The position numbers were made by a program, and so were the translations under genes. Source: Planctomycetia bacterium (GTDB taxonomy: Bacteria > Planctomycetota > Planctomycetia > Pirellulales > Thermoguttaceae). Taken from it: DNA of 50,288 nt. This document shows, piece after piece, positions 17,927-27,039 of this stretch. Numbering within the stretch: position 1 is the stretch's first letter; each line of letters opens with the position of its first letter. Location of the stretch: NCBI GenBank assembly GCA_030537455.1, contig JAUNMR010000015.1, positions 30,116 through 80,403 of the forward strand, in the 5' to 3' direction. The notes beneath the pieces are model-generated. The model saw nothing but the letters and a program-made list of their open reading frames with translations, had not been told where the DNA came from and did no database searches.

Positions 17927-18342
17927 TTGCTCAGTCTCGCACGCGGTGATAGAGGCGTCAAGTGAACGCCGTCGCGACGCCACGAGGCGGTGACGACGAA
18001 GATTAACGTGTTCTGGACGCGGTTATTATAAGCGCGTCGTCGTATTTCATCAAGTTTCTATGGAATGGTTTTTGTCGATTTTACCGGTAATATTCCAGTG
18101 GATGTGGCGTAAGAATCCTCTCTTATGCCAGAAAAAACTTGAGTTTTTTTAAGAAATTTTTTAAAGAGAGAGAAAATTGGGGCGTGATTTGCGTAATATC
18201 TAATGTTCGTTACTGGACAAAGTGCGCGACGCAACCAAATATAAAGAATTGCACAACACACGCGCATGTTGAAGGAACTATAAGGAACCAGACGCGCCGG
18301 TTATTCGGCTGTCGCCATCTACGAAAGATAAGGACGAAAATA
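17927..18342. other. Divergent intergenic region with a hairpin
   Basis: This 416-base gap between alternative GlmU and HtrA should hold both promoters. It contains a stem GGCGTAAGA/TCTTATGCC (18106-18114 and 18121-18129, one mismatch) followed by an A-run/T-run hairpin AAAAAACT-TG-AGTTTTTT at about 18132-18149. Together they look like a terminator or a structured leader, although no plus-strand gene lies upstream. I see no gene. Confidence 0.45.
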
Positions 18343-19575
18343 ATGCATAAATCAACCTTTTTATATATTGTCGCGGCGTTCATAGGCGGTAGTTGCGCCA
18401 TATCGCTTCAGAATCACACGTCCCTAGACGTTCCCCTAGAGTGTTTAAACGCACACACGCAGGCGCAATCGCTCGTTCCCGACGGGGGATTGCGCAATGG
18501 TATTAGCGTAGCGTTGCCCTCTGAGCTTCCGGCGTTGCCGAGTGTTCCGCAACGTAATGTGGCACAGACCAGCTGGCAGGATAAACTTGCCGACCTGACG
18601 CCGGAAGAGCGCGTCGCCGTAGAGCTTTATGCCACGCGTAATAAGAGCGTTGTGAACGTATCGACAGTTGAAACGCGTTCGAATCTTCTCATGCAGCAGA
18701 CGGCAGAAGGTTGTGGCAGCGGTATCGTCCTGAATCGTTCCGGTGTGATTCTCACGAATTTCCACGTGGTGGAAAATACCTCGCGTATTGAAACGACGCT
18801 TTTTAACGGCGAAACGTACACCGCGAAAGTTATTGGCGTCGACCCCAATACGGATATGGCGCTACTGAAGATCAACGCGCCGGAATCAGACCTCTTTCCA
18901 GTTGAGTTCGGCGACTCCTCCAATCTTATGGTCGGTCAGACGGTCTACGCGATCGGCAATCCTTTCGGTCTGGAACGCACAATGACCAAAGGGATTGTAT
19001 CGAATCTCAATCGTACGATAGGCAGTCCTCAGCAGTATCGTCAGATTAAAGGCGTGATTCAGATCGACGCGGCGATTAACCCAGGCAACTCCGGCGGCGC
19101 GCTCTTTGACACCAAAGGTCGCATGATCGGTATGAATACCGCAATTGCAAGTCGCGTAGGGGAGAACTCCGGCGTGGGGTTTGCGATTCCCGTGAATACG
19201 ATTCATCGTATTGCGAAGATCCTCCTGGAAGAGGGTCAGGTCGTTCGCGGAGATTCTGGCGTGGTGCAAGTGACCGAGACAGAAGACGGTCTCATTCCCG
19301 GACTCATTGACGTTGGCGGCGCCGCGGATGAAGCGGGTTTGCGCGGAGGAAGACTGGTTATCTCGATTACTCGACGTAACGGCATGCAGTACCAGACCCG
19401 TGAAGTACAACGACCCGAGGAAGGATTTGACGTGATTTACGGCGTCAATGGTCAAGACGTCAAGACCGGCGAAGATTTCATTACGGCGATCGAAGAACAT
19501 CGCCCGGGCGAAACCGTGATTTTGAACGTAATTCGCGAAGGACGACGGATTGAATTGCCCTTGGTCCTAAAATAA
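18343..19575 (+). CDS. HtrA/DegP-type periplasmic serine protease with one PDZ domain
   Basis: A 410-residue exported trypsin-fold protease that degrades or refolds damaged envelope proteins. Residues 1-20 form a signal peptide. The catalytic triad is visible: H141 (TNFHVVEN), D171 (NTDMALLKI) and S250 (NPGNSGGAL). One PDZ domain follows at about 290-405, so it is a DegS-sized enzyme and not a two-PDZ DegP. The ATG at 18343 is preceded by AAGGA and gives a proper signal peptide; the frame runs open upstream to 18139, but that part reads as non-coding leader. It is closed by hairpins at 19654 and 19752. Envelope stress regulation is likely for the family, but no specific site is seen here. Confidence 0.9.
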   Translation: MHKSTFLYIVAAFIGGSCAISLQNHTSLDVPLECLNAHTQAQSLVPDGGLRNGISVALPSELPALPSVPQRNVAQTSWQDKLADLTPEERVAVELYATRNKSVVNVSTVETRSNLLMQQTAEGCGSGIVLNRSGVILTNFHVVENTSRIETTLFNGETYTAKVIGVDPNTDMALLKINAPESDLFPVEFGDSSNLMVGQTVYAIGNPFGLERTMTKGIVSNLNRTIGSPQQYRQIKGVIQIDAAINPGNSGGALFDTKGRMIGMNTAIASRVGENSGVGFAIPVNTIHRIAKILLEEGQVVRGDSGVVQVTETEDGLIPGLIDVGGAADEAGLRGGRLVISITRRNGMQYQTREVQRPEEGFDVIYGVNGQDVKTGEDFITAIEEHRPGETVILNVIREGRRIELPLVLK

Positions 19576-19653
19576 TCTTACCCAGCCGGTAGGAACAAAC
19601 GCGACTGAGCGCAACGCTTTGTAAAACTAGCGATTATAAATGAATTAGACAAG

Positions 19654-19686
19654 AGGCGTGCGCGATATGAAGGACCGCGCGCGCCT
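19654..19686 (+). other. Stem-loop after HtrA gene
   Basis: An 11-base stem (19654-19664 with 19676-19686, one mismatch) with an 11-base loop lies about 80 bases after the HtrA stop. It lacks a T-run. It may protect the 3' end or assist the terminator at 19752. Confidence 0.45.
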
Positions 19687-19751
19687 GAGGGAGTATTATT
19701 TACCTCTCCTTTCCTTCAACACCATTCTTTTCTTTTTCCCGCCTTTTATCG

Positions 19752-19799
19752 GACCGTGTTTGCTTTCCCCTTAGGTACGACACGGTCTGTCTTTTTTTA
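19752..19799 (+). terminator. Intrinsic terminator downstream of HtrA gene
   Basis: GACCGTGT at 19752-19759 pairs perfectly with ACACGGTC at 19780-19787 and is followed closely by seven T residues. It ends the HtrA transcript. The 348-base gap 19576-19923 otherwise holds the stem-loop at 19654 and the promoter region of the lipoprotein gene. Confidence 0.8.
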
Positions 19800-19923
19800 T
19801 CTTAACGACGCGATTGGCGCACATGCGCCTTGCGATTTGCTTTGAGAAAAAAATGCGCTTGCATCTGTCGCGTAAAATTGTCATAGTAGTTAGACGTCGA
19901 CGGATCGACAAAGGATGATTTTA

Positions 19924-20691
19924 ATGTTGCGTAGAAAAGAACGAGTCGAACACAGCGCGCTCACGTCTGGAGTTATCGCCCAGCCGTTGGCGTCGTTTTG
20001 TGCCGTCACAGTTACGGTTTTGCTTGTTCTCACAACGCTCGCCGGGTGTTGTTGCACTCAGCAGACCAACGGATCCGGCTGGACGGGCAAGCCGGCCAAG
20101 AGCGTTGGCGCGTACGATCCTCAGACGCCGAACCCCCTCTTTGTTCAGACGAGCGACGCCCAATGGCTCTGGGACGCGGCGGTCGACGTGCTCGATAATT
20201 ACTATCAGATCGAGGTCGAGAACCCGATTCGCACCTACGAGCGTGTCGGTCAAAACGGTCAGACGTATGTTTATCAGACGGAAGGTCGTATCGACACGAA
20301 GCCCTCGATTATGGGCGGCTGTCAAGAGTTTTGGCGCAAGAATCGAGCGGATTGTGGAAATCGTTTATTTGCAACGCTTCAAACGGTTCGATCCACGGCG
20401 GTTATGCGCATAACTCCGGAAGCGAACGGTTTCTTTGTGTACTTGACAGTTTACGATGAACTGGAAGACATGCCGAAGCCGATTGGCTCTCGTGTCGGTT
20501 ATAACTTAAATTTCAATGACGACTTAACGCAACTGTCTCAGCCGACTGGGGAGTACTCCGCGTCCAAGGGATGGATAACGATCGGTCGCGACGAGGATCT
20601 TGAACGTCGGATTATGAAGGAGTTGGCGTGGCGTGTAATGAATCCACGTAGCGCGCTCCACGTAGGCGTCGACGCGGAACTAACGCCTTAA
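19924..20691 (+). CDS. Putative lipoprotein of unknown function
   Basis: A 255-residue exported protein. The N-terminus is positively charged, followed by a hydrophobic stretch and the lipobox LAGC with C42; it is directly followed by two more cysteines, so lipid attachment at C42 is likely. The mature part starts with a Ser/Gly/Lys-rich tether, then a domain with WLWDAAVDVLDNYYQIEVE, a typical beginning of small planctomycete outer-surface lipoproteins. No catalytic motif is seen. AAAGGA eight bases before the ATG at 19924 favours that start over the ATG at 19915. It is convergent with queC. Function unknown. Confidence 0.65.
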   Translation: MLRRKERVEHSALTSGVIAQPLASFCAVTVTVLLVLTTLAGCCCTQQTNGSGWTGKPAKSVGAYDPQTPNPLFVQTSDAQWLWDAAVDVLDNYYQIEVENPIRTYERVGQNGQTYVYQTEGRIDTKPSIMGGCQEFWRKNRADCGNRLFATLQTVRSTAVMRITPEANGFFVYLTVYDELEDMPKPIGSRVGYNLNFNDDLTQLSQPTGEYSASKGWITIGRDEDLERRIMKELAWRVMNPRSALHVGVDAELTP

Positions 20692-20730
20692 TGTCAAATT
20701 GAGCGATAGCGTGTTTTCGATTGAGTCGCG

Positions 20731-21417
20731 TTAGCGGTAGACAGTGGGATCGAGCGCGTTGGCCTGACGAAAACCCTCTTTTCGTAGCAAGCAGGACTCG
20801 CACCGACCACATGCGCGACCCTGGTCGTCTAGGTCGTAGCATGTGCGCGTGATGGAGTAATCGACGCCTAATTCTAGACCACGACGAATGATTTGTCCCT
20901 TGTTTAGATTCAGTAGCGGCGTCATGATGGTCATTTCTTTTCCCTCGACGCCGGCCTTGGTAGCTAGTTTTGCTAAATTCTGATATGCCTGGATATAGGA
21001 CGGTCGACAGTCGGGATAACCGCTGTAGTCGACATTATTGACGCCGAGCCAAATTTCGGAAGCGGCGCGCGTTTCCGCGAAACCCAGCGCTAGCGATAGA
21101 AAGATCGTATTGCGCGCGGGCACGTAGGAACTGGGGATCTGTTCGCCGATCTCTTGGAGAGACTTGGTTTTATCGACCGGTATATTATCGTCGGTTAGCG
21201 AGCTTCCGCCGAACAGTGACAGATCGAGTGGGAAGATAATGTGTTCGGCGACTTGGAAGCGATTTGCAATTTCACGCGCGGCGTTTATTTCCCAGTGGTT
21301 ACGCTGGTGATAATCAATTGTAAGCGCATAGATTTCACGTTTTTCCGCCTTAGCAATGGCGCAAACGGTAGTGGAGTCTAAACCTCCGGATAGTAAAACG
21401 ACCGCGCGTGACGACAT
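20731..21417 (-). CDS. queC: 7-cyano-7-deazaguanine synthase QueC
   Basis: A 228-residue cytoplasmic ligase that turns 7-carboxy-7-deazaguanine into preQ0 with ATP and ammonia, a step of queuosine tRNA modification and of some deazaguanine DNA modifications. The PP-loop SGGLDS is at residues 10-15. The zinc site is four cysteines near the C-terminus (C193, C203, C206, C209 in CGRCESC context). Length fits the family. AGAGG lies seven bases upstream of the ATG. The neighbour upstream is a zinc-ribbon protein (39-base gap). No other queuosine gene (queD, queE, queF, tgt) is in the window. Confidence 0.95.
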   Translation of the reverse strand: MSSRAVVLLSGGLDSTTVCAIAKAEKREIYALTIDYHQRNHWEINAAREIANRFQVAEHIIFPLDLSLFGGSSLTDDNIPVDKTKSLQEIGEQIPSSYVPARNTIFLSLALGFAETRAASEIWLGVNNVDYSGYPDCRPSYIQAYQNLAKLATKAGVEGKEMTIMTPLLNLNKGQIIRRGLELGVDYSITRTCYDLDDQGRACGRCESCLLRKEGFRQANALDPTVYR

Positions 21418-21456
21418 GACATGACCTCTGGTTTAAGTGAATAATCGAGCGGTTCT

Positions 21457-22068
21457 TTAGTTGATAAGATCTTCCACGCTCGGCATTTTTGAACGGTATT
21501 GCTCGCTTTGCTCCGACTGGAGTTCCTCGGCGTCGAACTCGCTAAAATCGAACTGCACGAGGTTAGAGTCGGTAGCGAAGGGATTGGGAGAGAATTGAGG
21601 AAACCTGGAGAGCATGGGGTCGTTGGGGTCGGGTTCTGGAGTATCGGGGAGCAGGAGAAACCCTTGTAACAGGCGTGGCGTTAGCGGTTCAGAGCTTTGT
21701 AAATCGCACGCGTGGCGTAGTTCCAGCTTGTCGTCCTGTCGTTGACGATAATCTTGCCATTGCGTGGAATTGAGGTCTCCTTGAGTTTGTAACGCCTGTG
21801 ATTGCGCCGGTTGCGCAAAAGTCAGCGAGGACTGCGCGGTCGGCTCTTGCACGCACTGGTCTGTCGCGCTGAGGGCAGCGTCGCTTGGCTCTTCCTTGGC
21901 GTTGCTTTTGAGCGCCTTTAGATAAGCTTTGCGTTGTTCGCGCGCTAGTTCCCGCGTTGGTATTGTAATGACAGCCTTGCACTTAGGACAACGAATGGTT
22001 CGGTTGGCCTGAGCGTCGAGCGCATGGAGAATCGTCGCGCAATTTGAACAGAGGAATTGGTATTTCAT
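21457..22068 (-). CDS. Zinc-ribbon protein of unknown function
   Basis: A 203-residue protein. The first 35 residues form a short zinc ribbon with two CxxC pairs (CSNC at about 7-10, CPKC at about 27-30), of the kind found in many planctomycete regulatory or envelope proteins. The rest is Gln/Ser/Asp-rich, apparently unstructured, with no membrane segment. It may be a cytoplasmic adaptor. It lies between yidD and queC on the same strand. Role unknown. Confidence 0.65.
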   Translation of the reverse strand: MKYQFLCSNCATILHALDAQANRTIRCPKCKAVITIPTRELAREQRKAYLKALKSNAKEEPSDAALSATDQCVQEPTAQSSLTFAQPAQSQALQTQGDLNSTQWQDYRQRQDDKLELRHACDLQSSEPLTPRLLQGFLLLPDTPEPDPNDPMLSRFPQFSPNPFATDSNLVQFDFSEFDAEELQSEQSEQYRSKMPSVEDLIN

Positions 22069-22123
22069 ACGCGAACCCTATAAGGGAAGTAGCGCAGCGT
22101 CTTTCGTGGTGGAACGGCGACGA

Positions 22124-22435
22124 TCAAGGCGGGTCATATCCGCCGTCGTTAAACGGATGACACCTCATGAGTCGTCGGAACGTTTTGTATAGCCCCACGA
22201 TGACGCCGTATTTTTTGAGCGCTAAAACGCAGTATTGACTACAGGTGGGTTTGAATCTACAAGACTTGGGAGTGACAGGACTTATAAAGATCTGGTAGAG
22301 TCTTACCAGGAAGACGAGCGAGGCGATGAGGAGTCGTCGGAGAAAGTCGCCGACGGCTAGGAGTCGTCGCACAAATGCGTTAGGACGCCACGGCATGGTC
22401 TTTTCGTTGTTATTGGATCGGTCGTGATCGCTCAT
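22124..22435 (-). CDS. yidD: Membrane protein insertion efficiency factor YidD
   Basis: A 103-residue protein that assists YidC-dependent insertion of inner-membrane proteins. The family signature is complete: [18 protein letters not shown], then [19 protein letters not shown] and GGYDPP at the C-terminus. An amphipathic, hydrophobic segment precedes it. I chose the ATG at 22435, after AGGA. This start lies inside the end of rnpA, so the genes overlap by 26 bases, the arrangement seen in most bacteria. The longer frame back to 22504 would run further into rnpA. yidC itself is not in the window. Confidence 0.93.
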   Translation of the reverse strand: MSDHDRSNNNEKTMPWRPNAFVRRLLAVGDFLRRLLIASLVFLVRLYQIFISPVTPKSCRFKPTCSQYCVLALKKYGVIVGLYKTFRRLMRCHPFNDGGYDPP

Positions 22436-22892
22436 CGTCCTGAACCGGTCTGTTTTGTGGAGCCAGTTCGTCTTGCATTGTCGGGGACTCTTGCGCTTTT
22501 GCAAGTTTCTTTTGCGCCTTGCTAGCGCCGGATTTTGCCATGGTCAGCAAGTCGCGCTTGATTTGTTCAAACTTTGGCGGACACGTCTTTTTTTGGGGGA
22601 TAAAGACGAAGTCGTACCCCGGCGGTATGCTGTCGTATTGCAGTCGGAACGCCTCGCGGATTAGTCGTTTCCAGCGATTACGCAGATGCGCTTTGCCGAC
22701 TTTTTTGGAGACGGACAGACCCAATCGCGCACATAAAGGCTCTTCCTGACATACCCCGTCTAGACAGCGCGGTCGGCAGCACAAAGTCATATAATCGTTG
22801 TAGACGCGAGTTCGGAAGGCGTAGACGCGTGAGAATTCGGCGTTGCGTTTGATACGCTTATCGGTCTGATATGTCAGACGTCGACTACTCAT
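22410..22892 (-). CDS. rnpA: Ribonuclease P protein component
   Basis: A 160-residue RNA-binding protein that joins the RNase P RNA to process the 5' ends of tRNA precursors. Visible features: [13 protein letters not shown] near the N-terminus, [20 protein letters not shown] with the RNR motif, and [10 protein letters not shown]. The usual length is about 115-130; the last 35 residues are an extra polar Gln/Pro/Arg tail that overlaps yidD. The ATG at 22892 overlaps the stop of the thioredoxin gene by a few bases. An in-frame ATG at 22913 is less likely. rpmH and dnaA, the usual partners, are absent, so this is not a typical replication-origin region. Confidence 0.92.
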   Translation of the reverse strand: MSSRRLTYQTDKRIKRNAEFSRVYAFRTRVYNDYMTLCCRPRCLDGVCQEEPLCARLGLSVSKKVGKAHLRNRWKRLIREAFRLQYDSIPPGYDFVFIPQKKTCPPKFEQIKRDLLTMAKSGASKAQKKLAKAQESPTMQDELAPQNRPVQDDERSRPIQ

Positions 22893-23493
22893 TCGGCGCG
22901 ACCTGTTCTTCATCCTCGGGCCACACTTCCTTTTCGAATTCTTCTAAGTTCTCTTCTTCATTAGCGTTAGGCTCGGAGTCGAGATCTTCGATTTCTCCTT
23001 GGCACATACTTTCGATGAGCTTAGCGATGGCTTGTGGTTCGTAGCCTACGATACGTGTGTAAGCGCGACCGTTATAGAAGAATCGAGTGTCAGGAATACT
23101 GGTGATTGCAAGTTTTTGCGCCAGAGCAGGCAGGTCGTCGACGTCAACGAGCGCGATGGCGACATTTGAGACTTGGAAATATCCGGCGATTTTTTGCAAT
23201 TCCGGGTCAAGTTTACGGCATGGCGGGCACCAAGTTGCACCGAACTTGATCACAGCGATTTCGTTATTTTCGATGAAAGCGCTACAGTCACGTTCGGAGG
23301 TAAGTTCTTCTAATTCAATGGGTTGAGCTAGGGAATAATCGAGGGTAGGCGCAACGTCCTCGGCTTCAATTTCCGCGGAGTTTTCGTCATTTTCGACGTT
23401 GGCGCGGTTGCAGCCGATCGGCACAATTAAGGCGGCGAGAGTTAAACCTAGCGCTATGATACGTTTAGGTTGACAATCGAGAGCACGTGTCAT
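22885..23493 (-). CDS. Thioredoxin-fold lipoprotein
   Basis: A 202-residue exported protein. A signal peptide ends in the lipobox PIGC with C28 as the lipidated residue. After an acidic linker comes a thioredoxin domain, about residues 60-165, with the active site WCPPC (C89, C92) and the cis-proline region TSIPDTRFF. The last 35 residues are strongly acidic (Glu-rich). It should reduce or exchange disulfides at the outer face of the membrane. GGAG lies six bases before the ATG. It overlaps rnpA by eight bases, so the order is thioredoxin, rnpA, yidD in one transcript. WCPPC instead of WCGPC is common in membrane-bound thioredoxins. Confidence 0.85.
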   Translation of the reverse strand: MTRALDCQPKRIIALGLTLAALIVPIGCNRANVENDENSAEIEAEDVAPTLDYSLAQPIELEELTSERDCSAFIENNEIAVIKFGATWCPPCRKLDPELQKIAGYFQVSNVAIALVDVDDLPALAQKLAITSIPDTRFFYNGRAYTRIVGYEPQAIAKLIESMCQGEIEDLDSEPNANEEENLEEFEKEVWPEDEEQVAPNE

Positions 23494-23523
23494 AGGTCGC
23501 TCCTATTGAGAAACATTTGAATG

Positions 23524-23559
23524 AACGCGACGCCAACGCATTAGCGCATGCGTCGCGTT
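23524..23559 (-). other. Stem-loop between apgM and the thioredoxin gene
   Basis: AACGCGACGC (23524-23533) pairs perfectly with GCGTCGCGTT (23550-23559). No clear U-run follows on the minus strand, so it could be a partial terminator, a processing site or a 3'-end stabiliser for apgM. Confidence 0.4.
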
Positions 23560-23609
23560 TGTCATTAACCGTGGCAAAATGAAATAGCAACGGCGCGAAT
23601 GGTTGGGAA

Positions 23610-24821
23610 TTACGCGCCGAATTTGCCGAGGCGATTCGCGTGCGCCATGGCCAGCGGCATGAGGTGCATCGCTTGGAAGTGACCGAGACCTCCGAGATTG
23701 TTCGCTTCGGTTTCTCCGAACTTCTGGCAGGAGTCGGTGCGCGCAATATTCGAAACGATCATGGTCGGAACCGGGTGGAAGGAGTGTGAAGCCATCTTCG
23801 CGGGTGTGCTGTGGTCGCCGGTGACGACGAGGCAGTCGTTTTCGCCCAGTAACGCGGCAATGCGCGGCATAACGGCGTCGAGTTCTTCGATCATCTTGAC
23901 CTTGGCGTTGAAATCACCGTCTTCTCCGCGGCTGTCGGTGTACTTGAAGTGTAGGAAGAAGAAGTCGTATTTATCCCAGTTTTGTTCCAGGACGTCAACT
24001 TCCTCTTGCAGAGTTTGCGGCTTGCCGACCAGCTCCATGCCGACCAAGCTGGCGAGACCTTTGTACATGGGGTAGACGGCGATCGCGGCGGCGTTGAGAC
24101 CATAGAGCTCTTGATAGCTAGGCAACGCCGGTTTTTTGGCGAAGCCGCGCATGGTGAGGCAGTTTGCTTTGGGCTGGTCTTTGAGAATAACGAGCGCTTG
24201 TTCGAAGAATTGCTTGGCGACCTGAGCGGTTTTTTCGCTTTCCTTGTCCTTAGCGACGGGATCCAGAGGTTTAGCGCCAGTGACTTGCGGGTCGGTGTCA
24301 GCGACGTTTCCGCCGAGACCTTCTCCACGGAAGACGACGACGAAGCGGTGTTCTTTAACCGGTTCGACAAAGACTTCCACGCCGGGAATCTTAATGGCTT
24401 TGAGCAGTTCCACGACCTTAGCGCTTTCTTCGGTCGGAATACGACCGGCGCGACGGTCGGTGATCAGACCATTGGCGTCGATGGTACAGAAGTTACATCG
24501 CAAGCAGACGTCGTTGGGACCGACCGGGAAGGCGATACCCGCGGCTTCGAGAATACCGCGTCCGATTTGGAAGACGAGCGGATCGTAGCCGAAGAGACCG
24601 AGGTGACCTGGACCGCTGCCCGGCGTGATACCGGGCAGAATCGGCAGTGACATACCGGACACGCCCTTGGTCGCAAGCGCGTCGAGATTGGGGGTCTTAG
24701 CCGCTTCCAGTTCGGTCGGTCCGCCCGGTTGCAAGGGGAGACCGCCAATGCCGTCGGAAACGACCATGACAATTTTACCGCCGTCGGTTTTCAACGATTG
24801 AATCAATTCATGCAAATCCAT
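23610..24821 (-). CDS. apgM: 2,3-bisphosphoglycerate-independent phosphoglycerate mutase, archaeal type (ApgM)
   Basis: A 403-residue alkaline-phosphatase-superfamily enzyme that interconverts 3- and 2-phosphoglycerate in glycolysis and gluconeogenesis. The N-terminal metal site VVSDGIGG, the TPNLDALA segment and the GSGPGHLGLFGYDP motif mark the ApgM subfamily and not GpmI. The end keeps VVTGDHSTPA and SHSFHPVPT, which supply further metal ligands. Length fits the family (about 400). A weak AAGAAAG precedes the ATG. It is divergent from trpS. Confidence 0.92.
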   Translation of the reverse strand: MDLHELIQSLKTDGGKIVMVVSDGIGGLPLQPGGPTELEAAKTPNLDALATKGVSGMSLPILPGITPGSGPGHLGLFGYDPLVFQIGRGILEAAGIAFPVGPNDVCLRCNFCTIDANGLITDRRAGRIPTEESAKVVELLKAIKIPGVEVFVEPVKEHRFVVVFRGEGLGGNVADTDPQVTGAKPLDPVAKDKESEKTAQVAKQFFEQALVILKDQPKANCLTMRGFAKKPALPSYQELYGLNAAAIAVYPMYKGLASLVGMELVGKPQTLQEEVDVLEQNWDKYDFFFLHFKYTDSRGEDGDFNAKVKMIEELDAVMPRIAALLGENDCLVVTGDHSTPAKMASHSFHPVPTMIVSNIARTDSCQKFGETEANNLGGLGHFQAMHLMPLAMAHANRLGKFGA

Positions 24822-25109
24822 CGCAATATGCTTTCTTACAAATTTAACAACTCAGCATTCGTCGCGTATCGCGTCATAGACCGATCGCGACCGGTTTACA
24901 TTTCCCTCTATTTTACAAAGATTTTCCCTTTTCGTCTAGTTGCAGGCGCGGTTTTTCTGTTGAAAGGACGATAGTCGTCTAAAATCTTTAGCGCGCTTGT
25001 TGGACGCGTCAAAAGCGCTATACTTAGCGTTAGTACTCGTATATGCGCTCTCGAGTCGGCGAAGCGCTCGTCTTTTTTGAGACAACACCCAGACTTTAAG
25101 GCAATTTTA

Positions 25110-26096
25110 ATGACCAAACGACTATTAACCGGTCTTCAGCCCAGTGGCGAATTGACGATTGGGAACTTCTGTGGCGGTATTAAACAGATTCTCGACTATC
25201 AACGTGAATATGAAGTTTTTCTGTTCGTACCGGATATGCACTCAATCACGGTGCCTCAAGACCCCGAGACGTTGCATCGACGCGTGCGCGAGATCGTGGG
25301 CATGTATCTGGCGTGTGGCGTCTCCGGCGAGGCCAACCATATTTATATCCAGTCTGAAATTCTGGAACACGCGAACTTATCGTGGATTCTGGAGTGCCAT
25401 TCCTACATGGGCGAACTTTCGCGCATGACGCAGTTCAAAGCGAAGTCGGACGGTAAGAAGGAGATCGGTTGCGGTCTTTTCACGTATCCGATTCTCATGG
25501 CGGCAGATATTCTGCTGTATAACGCCGACTGCGTTCCCACGGGCGCGGATCAGAAACAGCACGTAGAGCTTGCGCGCAATATTGCGCAACGTTTCAACGC
25601 GCGCTATGGCGAGACGTTTGTGGTTCCAGAACCGTTGATTCCGAAACTCGGCGCAAAGATTCGCGACTTACAGAGTCCCGATAAGAAAATGAGCAAGAGT
25701 ACGGAAAACAAGAAGGCGTCGATCTTTTTGAATGATACCGAGAAGGATATCCGCAAAAAGATCATGAGCGCCGTCACGGACTCCGGTGATAGCGTTTACT
25801 TCGACGAAGCGAATAAGCCGGGCGTTTCGAACCTTTTGACGATCTACTCTGTCTTTTCGCAACAGACTCTGGAGCAGACCCAAGAGCATTTCCAAGGCGC
25901 GCGTTACGGCGATTTAAAGAAAGAGGTCGCGGAGGTTTTGGTGGAATTTCTCACGAACTTGCAGTCGAAGTACGCGGCGGTCATGAGCTCCGGCGAGGTG
26001 GACGAGGTTTTGGATCGCGGTCGTGATTATGCGCGTGAAATCGCGGCTCAGACCTATGATAAGGTTCGGCGTCTCGTAGGGTTCGGTCGCGTCTGA
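25110..26096 (+). CDS. trpS: Tryptophanyl-tRNA synthetase
   Basis: A 328-residue class I aminoacyl-tRNA synthetase that charges tRNA-Trp. It starts with the family N-terminus TKRLLTGLQPSGELTIGN, where TIGN stands for the HIGH motif, and carries the KMSKS loop (DKKMSKSTENK). AAGG lies about eight bases before the ATG at 25110; the open frame continues upstream to 25077 but the family start is at 25110. It is divergent from apgM across 288 bases with no T-box leader visible, and convergent with the hypothetical protein at 26248. Confidence 0.95.
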   Translation: MTKRLLTGLQPSGELTIGNFCGGIKQILDYQREYEVFLFVPDMHSITVPQDPETLHRRVREIVGMYLACGVSGEANHIYIQSEILEHANLSWILECHSYMGELSRMTQFKAKSDGKKEIGCGLFTYPILMAADILLYNADCVPTGADQKQHVELARNIAQRFNARYGETFVVPEPLIPKLGAKIRDLQSPDKKMSKSTENKKASIFLNDTEKDIRKKIMSAVTDSGDSVYFDEANKPGVSNLLTIYSVFSQQTLEQTQEHFQGARYGDLKKEVAEVLVEFLTNLQSKYAAVMSSGEVDEVLDRGRDYAREIAAQTYDKVRRLVGFGRV

Positions 26097-26247
26097 TTCC
26101 AGGCGAGCACACGACGCTTTAAGACTTTGAACGTAACGAAACCGCGTCGTTCTTACCAGTCTCAACACTGGAGGAGCGGCGCGTTTTTAATTGGACGTCG
26201 AGATAGACTAAATCGAAGATTTACAGACGTGATTGTTGGCTTTTCTC

Positions 26248-26856
26248 TTACTTAATGACGTCGTCGATGGGGAATTTCTTATAGTCGGGGAATGCTGTAA
26301 CGCATACCATTTGGCCGTCGACCTTTTCGGCGACGACGCGAATCGGTACGCCGTATCTCTTTTCGGTGCAAACGTATCGCTCCGGGGCGTCCGTAGGGTT
26401 CTGTTCGTTGTTAGTCGTCTCTTGACGGATCCACTTTGAGTTTGCGTCCAGGAGGATATCGGAGACTTCATACATGAATCGTTCACCGGTCCAGAAGTCA
26501 GGGATTTGTGACTTTCCGTAGCGTTTAGCGTTGGGGTTGGCGTGACCGCCAGCCCAGCCCTTAACGGTTGTGGTAACGACGTCTTCTTGGTCAGGGGATT
26601 CCGCGCGAATAATGCGGTAGATCGGTTCGCCCTGGAGGATATGACGCGTTGTTTCCGGGTCGACGAGGTTGAATCCGGAGCGGGGTTGGTTTAAAGCAAG
26701 TTGCTCTTGACGATAGGCGTAGCGAGCGTATTGAGTTTGTAACAGGTCGCGTACGGTGATCGTCGGGTGATATTGGTCGAGAACCGTGGCTAGGCGCACG
26801 TAGAACGTCTCTTGGTTCGTTGCGTTGGTTTGATCGGTCAGACGAGGGGCGGTCAT
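26248..26856 (-). CDS. Hypothetical protein, possibly with a ribonuclease-toxin-like C-terminal half
   Basis: A 202-residue soluble protein that I do not recognise. Residues 1-80 are helical and Gln/Tyr-rich. Residues about 100-200 have the order GGH (H105), FMYEVSDILLDANSKWI, a Tyr/Arg-rich segment, then VPIRVVAEKVDG and VTAFPDYKKF. This order, a histidine, a helix of 'DILLDA..kw' type and a final strand pair ending in TAFPD, is reminiscent of small BECR-fold toxin RNases, but the match is by eye and weak. AGG lies seven bases before the ATG. No immunity gene is evident. Function unknown. Confidence 0.5.
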   Translation of the reverse strand: MTAPRLTDQTNATNQETFYVRLATVLDQYHPTITVRDLLQTQYARYAYRQEQLALNQPRSGFNLVDPETTRHILQGEPIYRIIRAESPDQEDVVTTTVKGWAGGHANPNAKRYGKSQIPDFWTGERFMYEVSDILLDANSKWIRQETTNNEQNPTDAPERYVCTEKRYGVPIRVVAEKVDGQMVCVTAFPDYKKFPIDDVIK

Positions 26857-26968
26857 GCGTTGCCTGTGGGAGTAAAGGGGAGCTTATGCAAATGTCGTAA
26901 TCTTCTATGAGACGTTACATTGCAAAGACGGCGCCATTTTGACGAAAGCTTGTGTGCAGACGATTGGT

Positions 26969-27008
26969 AGAATAAAAGAAGGATCGCCGCGACTAAACGC
27001 AACGATCC
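26969..27008 (-). terminator. Intrinsic terminator after the polyferredoxin gene
   Basis: On the minus strand GGATCG (27008-27003) and its partner CGATCC (26986-26981) form a stem that can extend to 11 pairs with two wobbles; a T-rich tract follows (26980-26969). It lies 31 bases after the stop of the polyferredoxin gene. Confidence 0.7.
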
Positions 27009-27039
27009 CATTGATTAATTAGCGGCATGGTTTATGGAG

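Noticed and set aside
23982..24650. A 222-codon open frame antisense to apgM
   Set aside because: ApgM has complete motifs; the antisense frame follows from codon bias in a GC-rich gene.
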